64,000 nucleotides of DNA from contig NC_052671.1 of the NCBI RefSeq assembly GCF_016802725.1, positions 17,126,731 to 17,190,730 of the forward strand, written 5' to 3'. This DNA is from Solenopsis invicta (Eukaryota; Arthropoda; Insecta; Hymenoptera; Formicidae). Below are positions 11,751-22,314 of the stretch, in pieces (the stretch's first letter is position 1; every line of letters starts with the position of its first letter). Below the pieces are notes generated by a model that was not told where the DNA came from, ran no database searches, and worked only from the letters and a program-made list of their open reading frames with translations. The position numbers and the translations under genes are program-made.

Positions 11751-12747
11751 TAATGTCTAAAATGTTGTAAAGACGTTTTTACGTCTTTGAATTTTATATT
11801 CCTATGTTCTAATAACATTTGTAGATAAATATTTTGGAAGTTTGTTGAGCTATACTTTATAAAAGAAATAAACGTCACAGGAGTGTCAAGTCATATTTGG
11901 TACATCAAATAGACCACTCACGAAGAATGAAATGTTTGTTATCCATACCACATGAAATTGTTGCTTGGAAAACTGATTAGAAATATTAGGAAAGGAAGAA
12001 GAATTATAGTCAACAAAATAGTAGAGATTTCTTCAGAATAGACGTGAATAAAATTTAAAAGAAGATAGAAAAGCTTGTTTCTTTCTGTGAAACACTCAAA
12101 AAAAAGTCGTATTAGCATCTAGAGATTAAAAAAACACGTACCTTAACTATGTATTATAAATTGAAATAAAGACAATAAATAAATTGTACTAAGAAATTAT
12201 GATATAACCATTCGTTAGATAACTACAAAAAAATAGTAACACAAATATAAGCGGCAAGAAGTTGAGCCTGCTGAGATTCAAATCCAAGATCTTTCGTTTT
12301 TCTGTTCCAACAATTAGGATATATGCTACATCATCGCTGCTGTCATAATTATTTTAATCATATATCAATACTTAATTTACCTTATTATCCCATATATCTA
12401 CAATATATACACAAAATAGTCTCAATGAAAAGTATATTTATGATTGATGCCAAAGTGTGTTATGGTAAATAATTAGTTAGTGAATTACGACATTATACTT
12501 TATTTATAAAAAATAGTTATCTTAACTAAAAAAATGCAGTCGTAACTTATGAAATTATGAGTATGAAGTGTATATAACTGTGTAATGTAATTGAATCGCT
12601 ATTTCACTATCAATTGATAGTGCACATAAATTGTTGTAGTAACTACATTTTATTGGTATTTAGCATTGTTTTGATATTTATTACTTCACAAAACTATTTC
12701 TGATAAATACTTAAATTTCCAAAGTTGTTAAATAGTTTTTAAAACTA
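11751..12747. other. Gene-free stretch
   Basis: AT-rich DNA with one tRNA-like scrap (12258-12345) and the start of the second copy of repeat C (from about 12705). No protein-coding feature is supported. Confidence 0.5.
12258..12345 (-). repeat. Possible tRNA-derived SINE scrap
   Basis: On the minus strand CTTGGATTTGAATCTCAGCAG resembles a T-arm/B-box, with GATGATGTAGCATATATCC about 50 bases upstream in A-box position. Stems are imperfect, so this is at best a decayed tRNA-derived element. Confidence 0.25.
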
Positions 12748-13670
12748 CCCTATGATCAGAAAGTACCGGGAATTTTTTATTTAAAAGTACCGCGCATGCG
12801 GGAACCGGTTTATTTTTTTTTCTTATGTTGGTACGACCTTAAGACGCACATCTGTCAGGTTTTAGTGCCATCCGATCATTAGTGTCTGCCTGGCGTTTGT
12901 TTACATCAGTCAACTTTTTTCATTTTGCCGCATTTTACCATGAATAATTTTGTTGAACAAAGAGTTTGTTTGAAATTTTGTGTTGCGAACGAAATTTCGT
13001 GTGCCGATGCACTGAAAATGTTGCAAAAAGCATTTTGCGAATCTGCTCTATCAAAAACAAGAGCATACGAGTGGTATAAAGACTTTAAAAGTGGTCGTAC
13101 AGTGGTGGAAGATTTCCCTCGTTCCGGACGTCTATCGACGTCGAACACCGATGAAAACGTGAAGAAAGTGAAAGAAATGGTGCTTGAAAATCGTCATACC
13201 AGCTTAAGAGAGATGTCTAGTGAACTTGGCATTGCATATGGAACGGCACAGCATATAGTGGTTGATGTTTTGGGTATGAGACGCGTGGCAACCAGGCTCG
13301 TTCCGAAGGATCTGAATTTCTTGCAAAAACACCAATGAATTATTTGACCAAACATCAAGTAAATACCATCAAGCAAGCACCGTATTCACCTGATATGGCC
13401 CCGTGCGACTTTTTTTTGTTCCCCAAGTTGAAGTTGCCACTTCGTGGAAAGAGATTTCAGTCGATCGAGGAGATCAAAGAGAATGCGACGAGGGAACTAA
13501 AGGCCATCCCTTCGTCGGCCTACCAGGGATGCATGGAGGACTGGGTCAAGCGTTGGCACATGTGTGTTGCTTCAGATGGATTATATTTTGAAGGAGATAA
13601 AATAAATTTGCCTGAAATTTAACTCTATTTTGTTTTATTTAAAAATTCCCGGTACTTTCTGATCATAGGG
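12748..13670 (+). mobile_element. Internally deleted mariner with intact ends
   Basis: Inverted ends CCCTATGATCAGAAAGTACC (12748) and their complement (to 13670) are flanked by TA duplications at 12746-12747 and 13671-13672. At 923 bases it is shorter than a full ~1.3 kb mariner because the middle of the transposase is gone. It inserted into repeat C; the uninterrupted copy near 10550 shows the empty TA site. The well-preserved ends suggest it could still be mobilised in trans, which is inference. Confidence 0.92.
12925..13622 (+). pseudogene. Mariner transposase, internal deletion
   Basis: The N-terminal ~137 residues hold both helix-turn-helix DNA-binding motifs (EQRVCLKFCVANEIS, then SLREMSSELGIAYGTAQHIV) and end at FLQKHQ. 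The C-terminal part resumes near 13335 in another frame and reads YSPDMAPCDFFLFPKLK, with the third catalytic Asp, to EGDKINLPEI. The segment with the first two catalytic Asp residues is deleted and the junction is frameshifted, so no active enzyme is made. Translation may start at the internal Met before NNFVEQRV. Confidence 0.9.
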
Positions 13671-14443
13671 TATTTCGTTTTTCCTCAGTGTTAGCTGCAG
13701 ATTAAATTAGAGAAGAGGGTAATATGGCATGGTATTTTCATTTTATTGAATAACTTTGTTTATAATCAATATTTTATATTGAAATTTGAACAATTCTATT
13801 CATCAAAGTGTTGTTTAACAGATTCTAAACTCAAAGTACTAAAATATTTATTACTTGGAACGTAATTTATAAAAATGTGACGCATTGCATAATCAGTAGA
13901 AGAAGAAAAATGGTGGTAATATGGCTAGCTCAAAAATAATTTTTAAAAAATTGATTTAATTTAAAAAACACAGTATTTTATTTAAAAAATAAATATTTTT
14001 AATTTTCCATCGTTTAAAATTTTTTTATTTAAAATTGTCTTGCATTCAAAGACTTTAGAGATATCATAAACAATATTATTTTATCTCTGTTTAACATTAA
14101 ACAACAAACATAAAATGATATTTCTAATGTTTCTAAACATCGCCATTTAAAGTAATAATCGATTTCTCAAAGAAACATTTTGATGTGAAAATTTTGTTTA
14201 AAAAACCATATTAATAAAATCCCATACTATTGTTTAACTTTGTATAACTTGAAGTGTGTACAGTTAAATAAAAAGTTAAATAATAAAAAAACACTCGAGT
14301 GTACATTCGTGTCATAATACGCTCAAGTTTAAAAACAATAAGGAAGTATGTGTAATTAAGTATTAAAGTGTACCTTGAAAAAATTTAGAAGTGCTGAAAT
14401 GTAAAAATACCTTATAAAAATTGTTGGCTATTGTGTATTGGCA

Positions 14444-14589
14444 GGGCGGGATACTATAGCGCACGGTGCGATAGCTCAACAACCTATTATCTTGACTTAT
14501 CTAACCCAACCAACGAAAAAACTCTATACATTGGCCGCTGTGAATGGTGGTGTGCTATCGGTCCCGTGTGCTATCCGCCTGTATTGGCA
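14444..14589. mobile_element. 146-base MITE with direct-repeat flanks, hAT-like
   Basis: The insertion is absent from the two other family D copies. It begins (CA)GGGCGGGATACTATAGC and ends CTATCCGCC(TG), an imperfect inverted repeat. A 10-base direct repeat TGTATTGGCA flanks it (14434-14443 and 14580-14589). A CAGGG-type end suggests hAT, but the exact duplication length is ambiguous. The 62-codon open frame across it has no meaning. Confidence 0.7.
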
Positions 14590-14704
14590 CATTAGCGCCA
14601 TTAAAAATTGGCAGGCTACTAATTGAATAATTCAATAAATAATTGTTAGAATTCGTTATCTAATAACGGAGATAATGAGGTAGCCACAATGTCCACAGTA
14701 GTCA

Positions 14705-15610
14705 CCTAGATAGCACAGGACATCCTATGGACATCCGTTTTAGGTCCACACTTCCATGGACATGAAATGGACATTCATCGTATGTCCGATTTTGGACGTC
14801 TATTAATGACCAATTTTTGGACGTCCATAGGATATTCGTATTTGGATGTTAATCAGAAAGCGCGCTATTACCGCGCAGGTATAATGTTTCATGCGTCTTT
14901 GGTCGCAAATACAAAGTATGTTTACATTTGGACGTTTTAAAAATGTCCATCTTATTTAAAAAATTTTCTAAGTCTGCTCGCGACATGTTTCTTTCGCTGC
15001 AGACTTAACAATTTTTTTACGAGAAAAGTATTTATTAATAAATTTATTTTAATATTGTGAAAAAACAATGTTTTTTTAAAGTAATAAAAATAAAAACTTA
15101 AAGACGTGTTTTAGCAAAAGTGCGGATAATTTTTGACTTACCCTAGTATGTTATTGAAAGGATAAAACATATTATATAATTAAAGCATATTATTTACATA
15201 AGCACATAAAATTATATATTTTTTTACGATTACGACTTGGATGAGTGGTCGTTTGAAAATTTCCGAAAAAAAATTTTTGAGGAAAATTCCCGACTTTTTT
15301 TTATTTTAAATAACATTTTTATTTTATTTAACATTAAGAAAACGGTTTTTTATAATATTAAAATAAATTTTTATAAATAAATCTTTTTTTTTGAGAAGGG
15401 TATTGAAAATTATGTCCATTTTAGATCTTTTCGGATATTCAATGGACGTCCCGCATGAACGTTTTATGGACGTCCAGCGGATTTGCAAACGCACTTCGAA
15501 TGGACGTCCATCGGATCATAATTGGACATTCATTGGACGTCCAAATGTTCGCAGACAGGCGTTCAATGGATGTTCGATGGATGTCCGATGGATGTCCATG
15601 TGCTATTTGG
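14705..15610. mobile_element. Family B element, copy 2, nested in family D
   Basis: Ends are CCTAGATAGCACAGGACATCC and the complement of CCAAATAGCACATGGACATCC. It is inverted relative to copy 1 (10784-11750). Its left terminus, with CGCGCTATTACCGCGCAGG and TTACATTTGGACG, is the reverse complement of the right terminus of copy 1. Termini are rich in GGACGTCCA words. The 89-codon open frame at 15391-15660 lies in the right terminus and is repeat-derived. Confidence 0.8.
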
Positions 15611-15630
15611 ACATAATACCCTCTCCTCTA

Positions 15631-16239
15631 TGTAGTTTCTTACATTGTTGCCAGTACTGAGAAGACTAAAGTAGGACTAAAATTCTTTGGTGAGCGATTT
15701 CTCAGTGCAATTAACTTGCATATAGACGTTATAAGCCATAGCGTATGAGATCAAGATAACCGTTTAATGGTGAACGGAGCTAAGAAGTCAAATACTAATA
15801 TTATGATAGATGATGTGAAATATGAAACTTTTTCGTCAATATTTGAGAGTTCCTACATATAAGACCAATCGATCGAGTTTAACTCATGCTCCAAGAATAT
15901 TTTTAGTTAAATTGTTTCTATTCTATTGCATTCTTATTTTATCGTTTACACCGCGAAATTTAGGGCCTGCGCATAACAAGATATTAGAAATAAGAATTGA
16001 AATTTTAATATCAGTTTTTTCAGTGAAAATTAAATGTAACGCACAATGGATACGAATAAAACGTAAGACATAAATTGCCGTACAAGATACAACATTACGT
16101 ATTATTTATCTGTAGTATTAATTGAAGAAACTGATTCTAAAATTTTAATTCCTATTCCTAGTATCTAATATTCTTCTATTGTGCGCAGGTCCTTACCACA
16201 TAATATTATTATTCCGTTTTACAATGTAAAATGGAGACA
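15631..16239. other. Remainder of repeat C copy 2 and gene-free flank
   Basis: TACATTGTTGCCAGTACTGAG through CAATTAACTTGCATATAGACG resumes repeat C after the family D insertion. An 83-codon open frame (15822-16073) has no recognisable domain. Confidence 0.5.
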
Positions 16240-16830
16240 CGGGGCTTTGAATCTACAATGAATTCTCACGGTGGAAAACAATAGCTTCCAATACGCCGCT
16301 ATTTCCGAATTCCGTATGTACGGGACGGAATGCGTAATTGCGCGAAATCGGGTACGACGCGTCGACCGCGGCGGCGATGCAATTGAGCTTTACTGCCGAG
16401 GTACCGATTGTGCGGTGCATACCGATGTGTCGCGGGATGCGTTTACATCGAACGGTCGCGCATTTCACAAGGCGCTTACATATCTGATGCGATGTTTCCT
16501 GGCCAACGCCAATTCTCAGTAAAAGCCATGAGCAATAATTGCGACGTGTTGGCAGCCTCGAGCTAATTATCGCGCCACGCGTTCGATAACGCAGTTGCAG
16601 CAGACAGTTACTGGCCGGACTCGATTTTATATTTAATTATACGCGTGAAGTGTGTCATTGGGTTGGTTGCAGTCGGCGGCGGGCGTCGCGACGCGTTATT
16701 ATTCCGCGCGCGGGAATCCTCGTTCGGAATTACCGCCGCATTTACATGACTGGCGTAATCTCCTCTTGACAACGCGTTAATCTCCCCCGCATTACGCGTG
16801 TCTGTAAATCAATCTATATTGGATTATGTA
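16240..16830. promoter_or_regulatory. CpG-rich island, possible conserved non-coding element
   Basis: About 590 bases of G+C- and CpG-rich sequence (for example CGCGTCGACCGCGGCGGCG near 16358) stand in AT-rich, transposon-rich DNA. Overlapping open frames of 71-83 codons occur on both strands (16253-16468 minus, 16271-16522 plus). Neither resembles a protein I know, and such frames are expected in GC-richer DNA. An unmethylated regulatory island or conserved enhancer is more likely than an exon. Confidence 0.35.
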
Positions 16831-17413
16831 CGTCGCTCTCGTGATAACACCAGTCAGGCGTGATTGACTTGATTTTAAATTGAATAAATTAACGCCGACT
16901 GTCTCTCGATTTTCCTCCCACTACCTTGTAAACCTTGCGCGGAAAAATTAATAAACCGATTGTGTCGAATTTCCACGTTGTACTGTTTGAAATTCATTGT
17001 TTGCAAATATCCACGTAACAAGATTGAACGTAACGTGAGACATTTTAAATTACATTTTATCAGATGAACGCTTCTCTTGTGGTTTAAATATAAATTGAAT
17101 TCTTTCAATATCAGATCAAATGCCAAGAATCTTACTATCAAAAGAGATTTATGCATATATGACGAGCGAAGTGAAGTAAACGCAAAGATTCACGATCGAG
17201 AAGAGTACCGTACTATTTCTGTTTATTGATAGCATCGCCGAAAATAAATATTTCCGTGATGTATATTAAAAGATTCTACTTTGCTAGGTACACAAAAAAG
17301 TCTGATTTTAAGATTTTTTTTAGAGAAAAGTATTAAAATAATTATGATGCCACTTTTATAGGAATATTTATTGTTTTTTGTAGATTATAATAATATATTT
17401 TATTATGGCAGAT

Positions 17414-17582
17414 TGTCAGAGTTGGATAACTTAAAATTATCTAGATAAAAATAGGATAAATTATATGTAAATGTGTCTTAAATAAGATAAAGATTTAATT
17501 TTAACTTTAAATTTATTTAGTTAAAAGATAAATTTATATATGGATTTATCTAGATAATTTTAAGATATCTAATACTGCTTTT
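17414..17582. mobile_element. Hairpin MITE with ATCTAGATAA motif
   Basis: GATAACTTAAAATTATCTAGATAAA near 17424 and its near-complement near 17545 form inverted ends of a ~165-base AT-rich unit. Related words recur near 18060-18115 and 27560-27690. No coding content. Confidence 0.5.
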
Positions 17583-17594
17583 AGACGGACAAAA

Positions 17595-17632
17595 CACACG
17601 CGCGCGCGCGCACACACACACACACACACACA
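17595..17632. repeat. CG/CA dinucleotide microsatellite
   Basis: A (CG)n run passes into (CA)n. Confidence 0.95.
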
Positions 17633-20038
17633 ATTTAGAATAGAAAAACACTGTATTTATATTTTTATTTATAAATTTTTATTCTTTAAAAATAAGAGTT
17701 CTTCAAATAACACAATTTGGCAAAAATGTTTTGGACCAATATGCAATTAAAAGTCAAAATTAAAATATTTAGAGGAAATATTATTAATACTCATGTTATA
17801 CTGACTGACAAAATTCCTTATAGAAATGTTTGAATTATAGTTTTGGGGCAATTTTTACATTGCGCTGCTATTTTCTGATCTCCACAATCTGTTATTTATT
17901 TGTTAACATAAAAAATTTTCCTGTTAAAGTAAATGATAATTTGAAATTAACAATACTTTATACTTGTTGTTCACATTAACTTTAATAATTACAAAATATA
18001 ACACTTTTTTCACTAAGATAAACATAGAGAAAGTATTATATTTTAATATAATGTAGATAAATATAAGATGAAACTATTTTGTTATCTAGATAATTATCTT
18101 ATGGATAATTTTGTACAGATAAATACTATAGACTCAATATATAGATGGCATTAAATTGGTGACTGTATTCGCAGATTTCTGTGGAAATGACTATGAACCA
18201 TTAAATCTAAAACGTACAAAAATTTCTTAATTTATATAAATTTGTGCATCAATTAAATTACAAACAATATTACTGAAAATTGATAAAATGGCGGCTTTTT
18301 TAAAATTATTCTAATTGTATAATAAATGAAGTAAATTATTTTAGTACTGTTTTAGTATTGGTTTAATATTATTTTATTTATTTTAAACTTTGAAAAGCCG
18401 ACATATTTCAATTTTTAATTTCCAATATTAATTGTAGCCGATGCATAAAGAAATTTATTTGTTTTTCCGATTTAAGTTATTGACTCTCAATCACTTAACA
18501 GAAATCCACATTTTAACACTATCTATATCGGAATTGGAAAGTAGCGCTTTATTTGTAACACTGTTACCGTTTTTATTGCTTTCCTTTCGATAATAATCAT
18601 TACTTTTTATTGGTTGCATAACAGGAACGATAACGAATATAATCGTTACTTTTATCGTTATTTTAATTTTCTATTATTTTTATCTATTCAACAGAGATCG
18701 CGTGCTGATTGCATATTAATCGCGTGATTGAATAGAAAATATTCCGATATTCTATATCCTGAGTAACATATCCCAATAGCCACTGTCGGTATTGAATAAT
18801 TTACATTACATACATGTTATGGATTTTTATTATACTCACAAGTGATTATTGGAATGCATTCTCAATAATGATATTAATGTTTAAAAATAGTTTAATCTAA
18901 ATTTCTTATAAAAACAAGTACACTAAAAAATAAAGAATTAGAAAAATTATTAGATAAATTTAATTAATATAAAGAAAAGTTAACTTTATACAGAATACGC
19001 TGTAGCTTCATAAATATTCGGAATTTTTATAAAATGCTTTAGAAGAATGTAGGCTATAAAAATTAAAAATATGGAAAAAAAAATTTTTAAGCGACACAGC
19101 AGAATATCTTTTTAATATTTTACTCTAAACAAATTTTTGAAAGGAGGACATAAATTCTTTCCGAACTCAGTAAAGTAGAATATTCCATTAATACGATTAA
19201 AGAAAATACACCTAATTGAGTATGTGTAAATATCATGATAAGGTACAAAGGGAAATCAATTTTTGTTCGCCTTCATGCGTCGTTCCATTTCACGATCCTT
19301 TGTGGTAACGCATTAAAACAGTGTTAGCTGTTCAAAGGCAGGAAAAGCTTTCGACGCGAAGTATCACGTGATATCATTATTTTAACTTGGCAATCGTTAA
19401 AGTTATAACAGTAATCGCTTGAATGATATTTGGTATTAAAATACCTACTCGGCTTGTTATCTGCAAATGCGTGTTGTTGTATCTAAATAAGTGGATTATC
19501 TTCATAAAGCGACTAAATAAATCAGCTAATACTATTCGATAGACAGAGAGAATATTCTCTTAGAATTTATTGTTAAAGTCGTGATAGTTATAAGAAAACG
19601 TGTCCTTGAAGAATTTTATTATAATTTTAATAAAACTTATATTAATTAAACTTATATTAATAAAATAAAAAAATACATGACAAGTTATTATATTATTGTA
19701 ATTAACACTTAATCAATTAATATTTTAGATAATAATTGAATTTACATGTATCTATCGTTTTTAATTTAATTTTTAATTGTCATTAATTTGAAAAAGAATT
19801 ATAACTAATGTCAATACAATTGTTTAAATGGTAATTAAGTAAATGAGAAAAAAACTGAATACTAAAAAAGATTAAAAATTATCTTCTATACTTTTTTAAC
19901 AAAAAAAGGTACAAAACTATGATTTACGAGATTTTGTTAAACAAAATTGATGTAACTGTGTACAGAATATAAGACTTATCAGATTTGGAGTTTAGTATTC
20001 TTTAGAATAAGTTTCCTTTGTAGCAACATACTTATAAA
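17633..20038. other. AT-rich gene-free stretch
   Basis: About 2.4 kb without coding, RNA or clear repeat features. A (T)ATCTAGATAATTATC word near 18095 recalls the MITE at 17414-17582. Confidence 0.55.
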
Positions 20039-22314
20039 GAAGGTTTGCAAACCCAAAAATTCAAAAAAGTCTGAAATTTTGTGTACACATAGAAAGTTCA
20101 TCCATAACACAGAAATATTTTTTGTTTGTGCTTAATTTCAGTTTAAGGGGGTGAAACACCTCTTTGAAGAAAATCGGTTTTATTTTTTCAAAGCGTATTA
20201 TATCGAAGCGTATTACGTCGAAACTGTAAAATAGATGATAGAGAAAAATGTTCTGAATAAAAGTAGAATGGCTTGAAAAGTACTTTACAACAATAATTAA
20301 AAAAAAATTTTTTTTAATTATTTTTTTATACTTTCGCTCCCACTTCACATTTGTTTCTAAAAATTTTCAAATGTTTTAATGATAGAAGTAAAGCTTATTT
20401 TTATATGAATCCAGTCATACATAACAAAGTGTCTTTCCGATATACCATTCTTGAAAAATAATAACAAATTTCTTATATATGCACGCTATACATACCTGTT
20501 TGTGCGCTCGATTTTTCCACATTGGAACAGATTTTTCTCATACGTATCGCTAATCGCGTATTACGCGAAAGAGCTTTAAAAAGGCAAATCAGTAGAGTAA
20601 AATGAATATTAAAATAAGTTTTTTAAAAATAGTAATAGTAATAATAATTAAAATAATAAAATAATTATGAGTTTTTTGAACTTGACTGCTAAAATCAGTC
20701 AAATATTGTTGGCGATGTCAAAGTATATACCTAATACTTTGTACAATTAAAAACAAGTTCTAAGTAGATAAATTATCATTTTTGCAAAATATCCTTTGAC
20801 TGTAAAACTATTTAATTGCAATAGTCAATGTATTCTGTTGACAAATGTTGAGAAACCCGAAAATTCAGTAAACTAAAAATATTGTGTGCAAGTAGAATAG
20901 TTCACAAAATTATTTTTACTTGTATCAAATTTCAGCTTTAGGGGATGAAATCATTCCTTGAAGAAAATGTACATGAGTGATTTCACCCCTTAAGCTGTAA
21001 TTTGGTATGAGCAAAAAGTAATTTTGTAAACTAGTCTACTTGCACATAATATTTTTTAAGTTTACTGAATTTTCGGGTTTCTCAACATTTGTCAATAAAA
21101 TACATCGACCGTTGCAATCAACTGTTCTACAATCAAAATTAAACGATATTTTGCAAAAGTAATAATTTCTCTATTCATAACTCGTTTTTAATTGTACAAA
21201 GTATTAAGTACATACTTTGACATCGCTAACAATATTTGACTGATTTTAGCAGTCGAGTTCAAAAAATTCATTATTATTTTATTATTTTAATTATTATTAC
21301 TATTATTATTTAAAAAAAACTCTTATTTTACTATTCATTCTACTTTACTGATTTGTCTTTAAAGCTGTTTCGCGTAATACGCGATTAGCAATACGTATGA
21401 GACAAATCCGTTCCAACACAGAAAAATCGAGCGCACGAACAGGTACGTATAGCGTGCATAGCATGGGTTTATTATTATTTTTCAAGAATGATACATCGGA
21501 AAGACACTTTGTTATATATGGCTGGATTTGTATAAAAATAAGCTTTAATTCTGTCATTAAAATATTTGAAAAATTTTAAAAACAAATGTGAAGTAGTGAC
21601 AAAAGTATAAAAAAATAATTAAAAAAAAATTTTTTTTAAATTATTGTTGTAAAGTATTCTTCGAGCCATTCAACTTTTAATCAGAATATTTTTCTCTATC
21701 TCTTATAGTTTCGACGATACACGCTTCGAAAGAAAAAAACCGATTTTTTTTCAAAAGGGTGTTTTATCCCCTAAAAGTGAGATTGGGCACGTACAAAAAA
21801 ATACGTGTCCCTTATTTTGATCTGTACTACAACGTATTAAACGCTCGTCAAAATCGAAGAAGAACACTTTCATAGTACACGGACGGGTGCGTGTACCATA
21901 CGTTATGGGGTCGTTTTTAATTATTTTTGGAAAATAGAAATGTATTATAACTTTATCATATACCGTTGAATTTGTAATAAGATAAGCTTTATTTTGCTTA
22001 TAAAAAAAATAAAAATTTTGAAAAAAATAGATAAATATTGGGGGAAAGTATAAAAAACATTAAAAAAATTTTTTTTTTCTGTTGTGAAGTACTCTTTAAG
22101 CTATTCAACTTTTATTTAGAACATTTGTTTTTATCTCTTATAGTTTCGACGATATACGCTTTGAAAGAAAAAAACCGATTTTTTTCAAAAGAGTATTTCA
22201 CGCCTTTAAACTCAAATTGGGCACAAACAAAAAATATTTTTGTGTTATGAATGAACTCCTCTATATGTACACAAAATTTTAGAATTTTTTGAATTTTTGG
22301 GTTTGCAAACCTTC
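20039..22314. mobile_element. 2.3-kb multi-level foldback element
   Basis: The outer ends are GAAGGTTTGCAAACCCAAAA and its exact complement. Inside, a second palindrome is centred near 20963. ACGCGATTAGCAATACG-type and GAGAAACCCGAAAATTCAG words occur in mirror positions near 20545/21390 and 20850/21080. A further partial unit (about 21880-22314) repeats the right end, so the element is a foldback with an extra terminal module. Open frames inside (20061-20348 and others) are by-products. No transposase is seen. Confidence 0.8.

Larger units (their letters stand above)
13708..15630. mobile_element. Family D element, copy 1, carrying two nested insertions
   Basis: Ends are TAGAGAAGAGGGTAATATGG and the complement of TAGAGGAGAGGGTATTATG. 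It matches D copies at 45289-46214 and 50367-51276 along its length (for example ACACTCGAGTGTA and TAATAACGGA). A 146-base element (14444-14589) and family B copy 2 (14705-15610) are inserted in it. It sits in repeat C between GCAGATTAAAT and TGTAGTTTC. No transposase is present. Confidence 0.8.

Noticed and set aside
11553..11878. Opposed open frames
   Set aside because: They lie in the GGACGTCCA-rich terminus of a non-coding element, whose other copy does not keep the frames.
14438..14626. 62-codon open frame
   Set aside because: It spans a 146-base MITE insertion and its host element.
16271..16522. 83-codon open frame in the CpG-rich island as a host exon
   Set aside because: An equally long frame runs on the opposite strand, there is no domain, and no good flanking splice sites were seen; reported as an island only.
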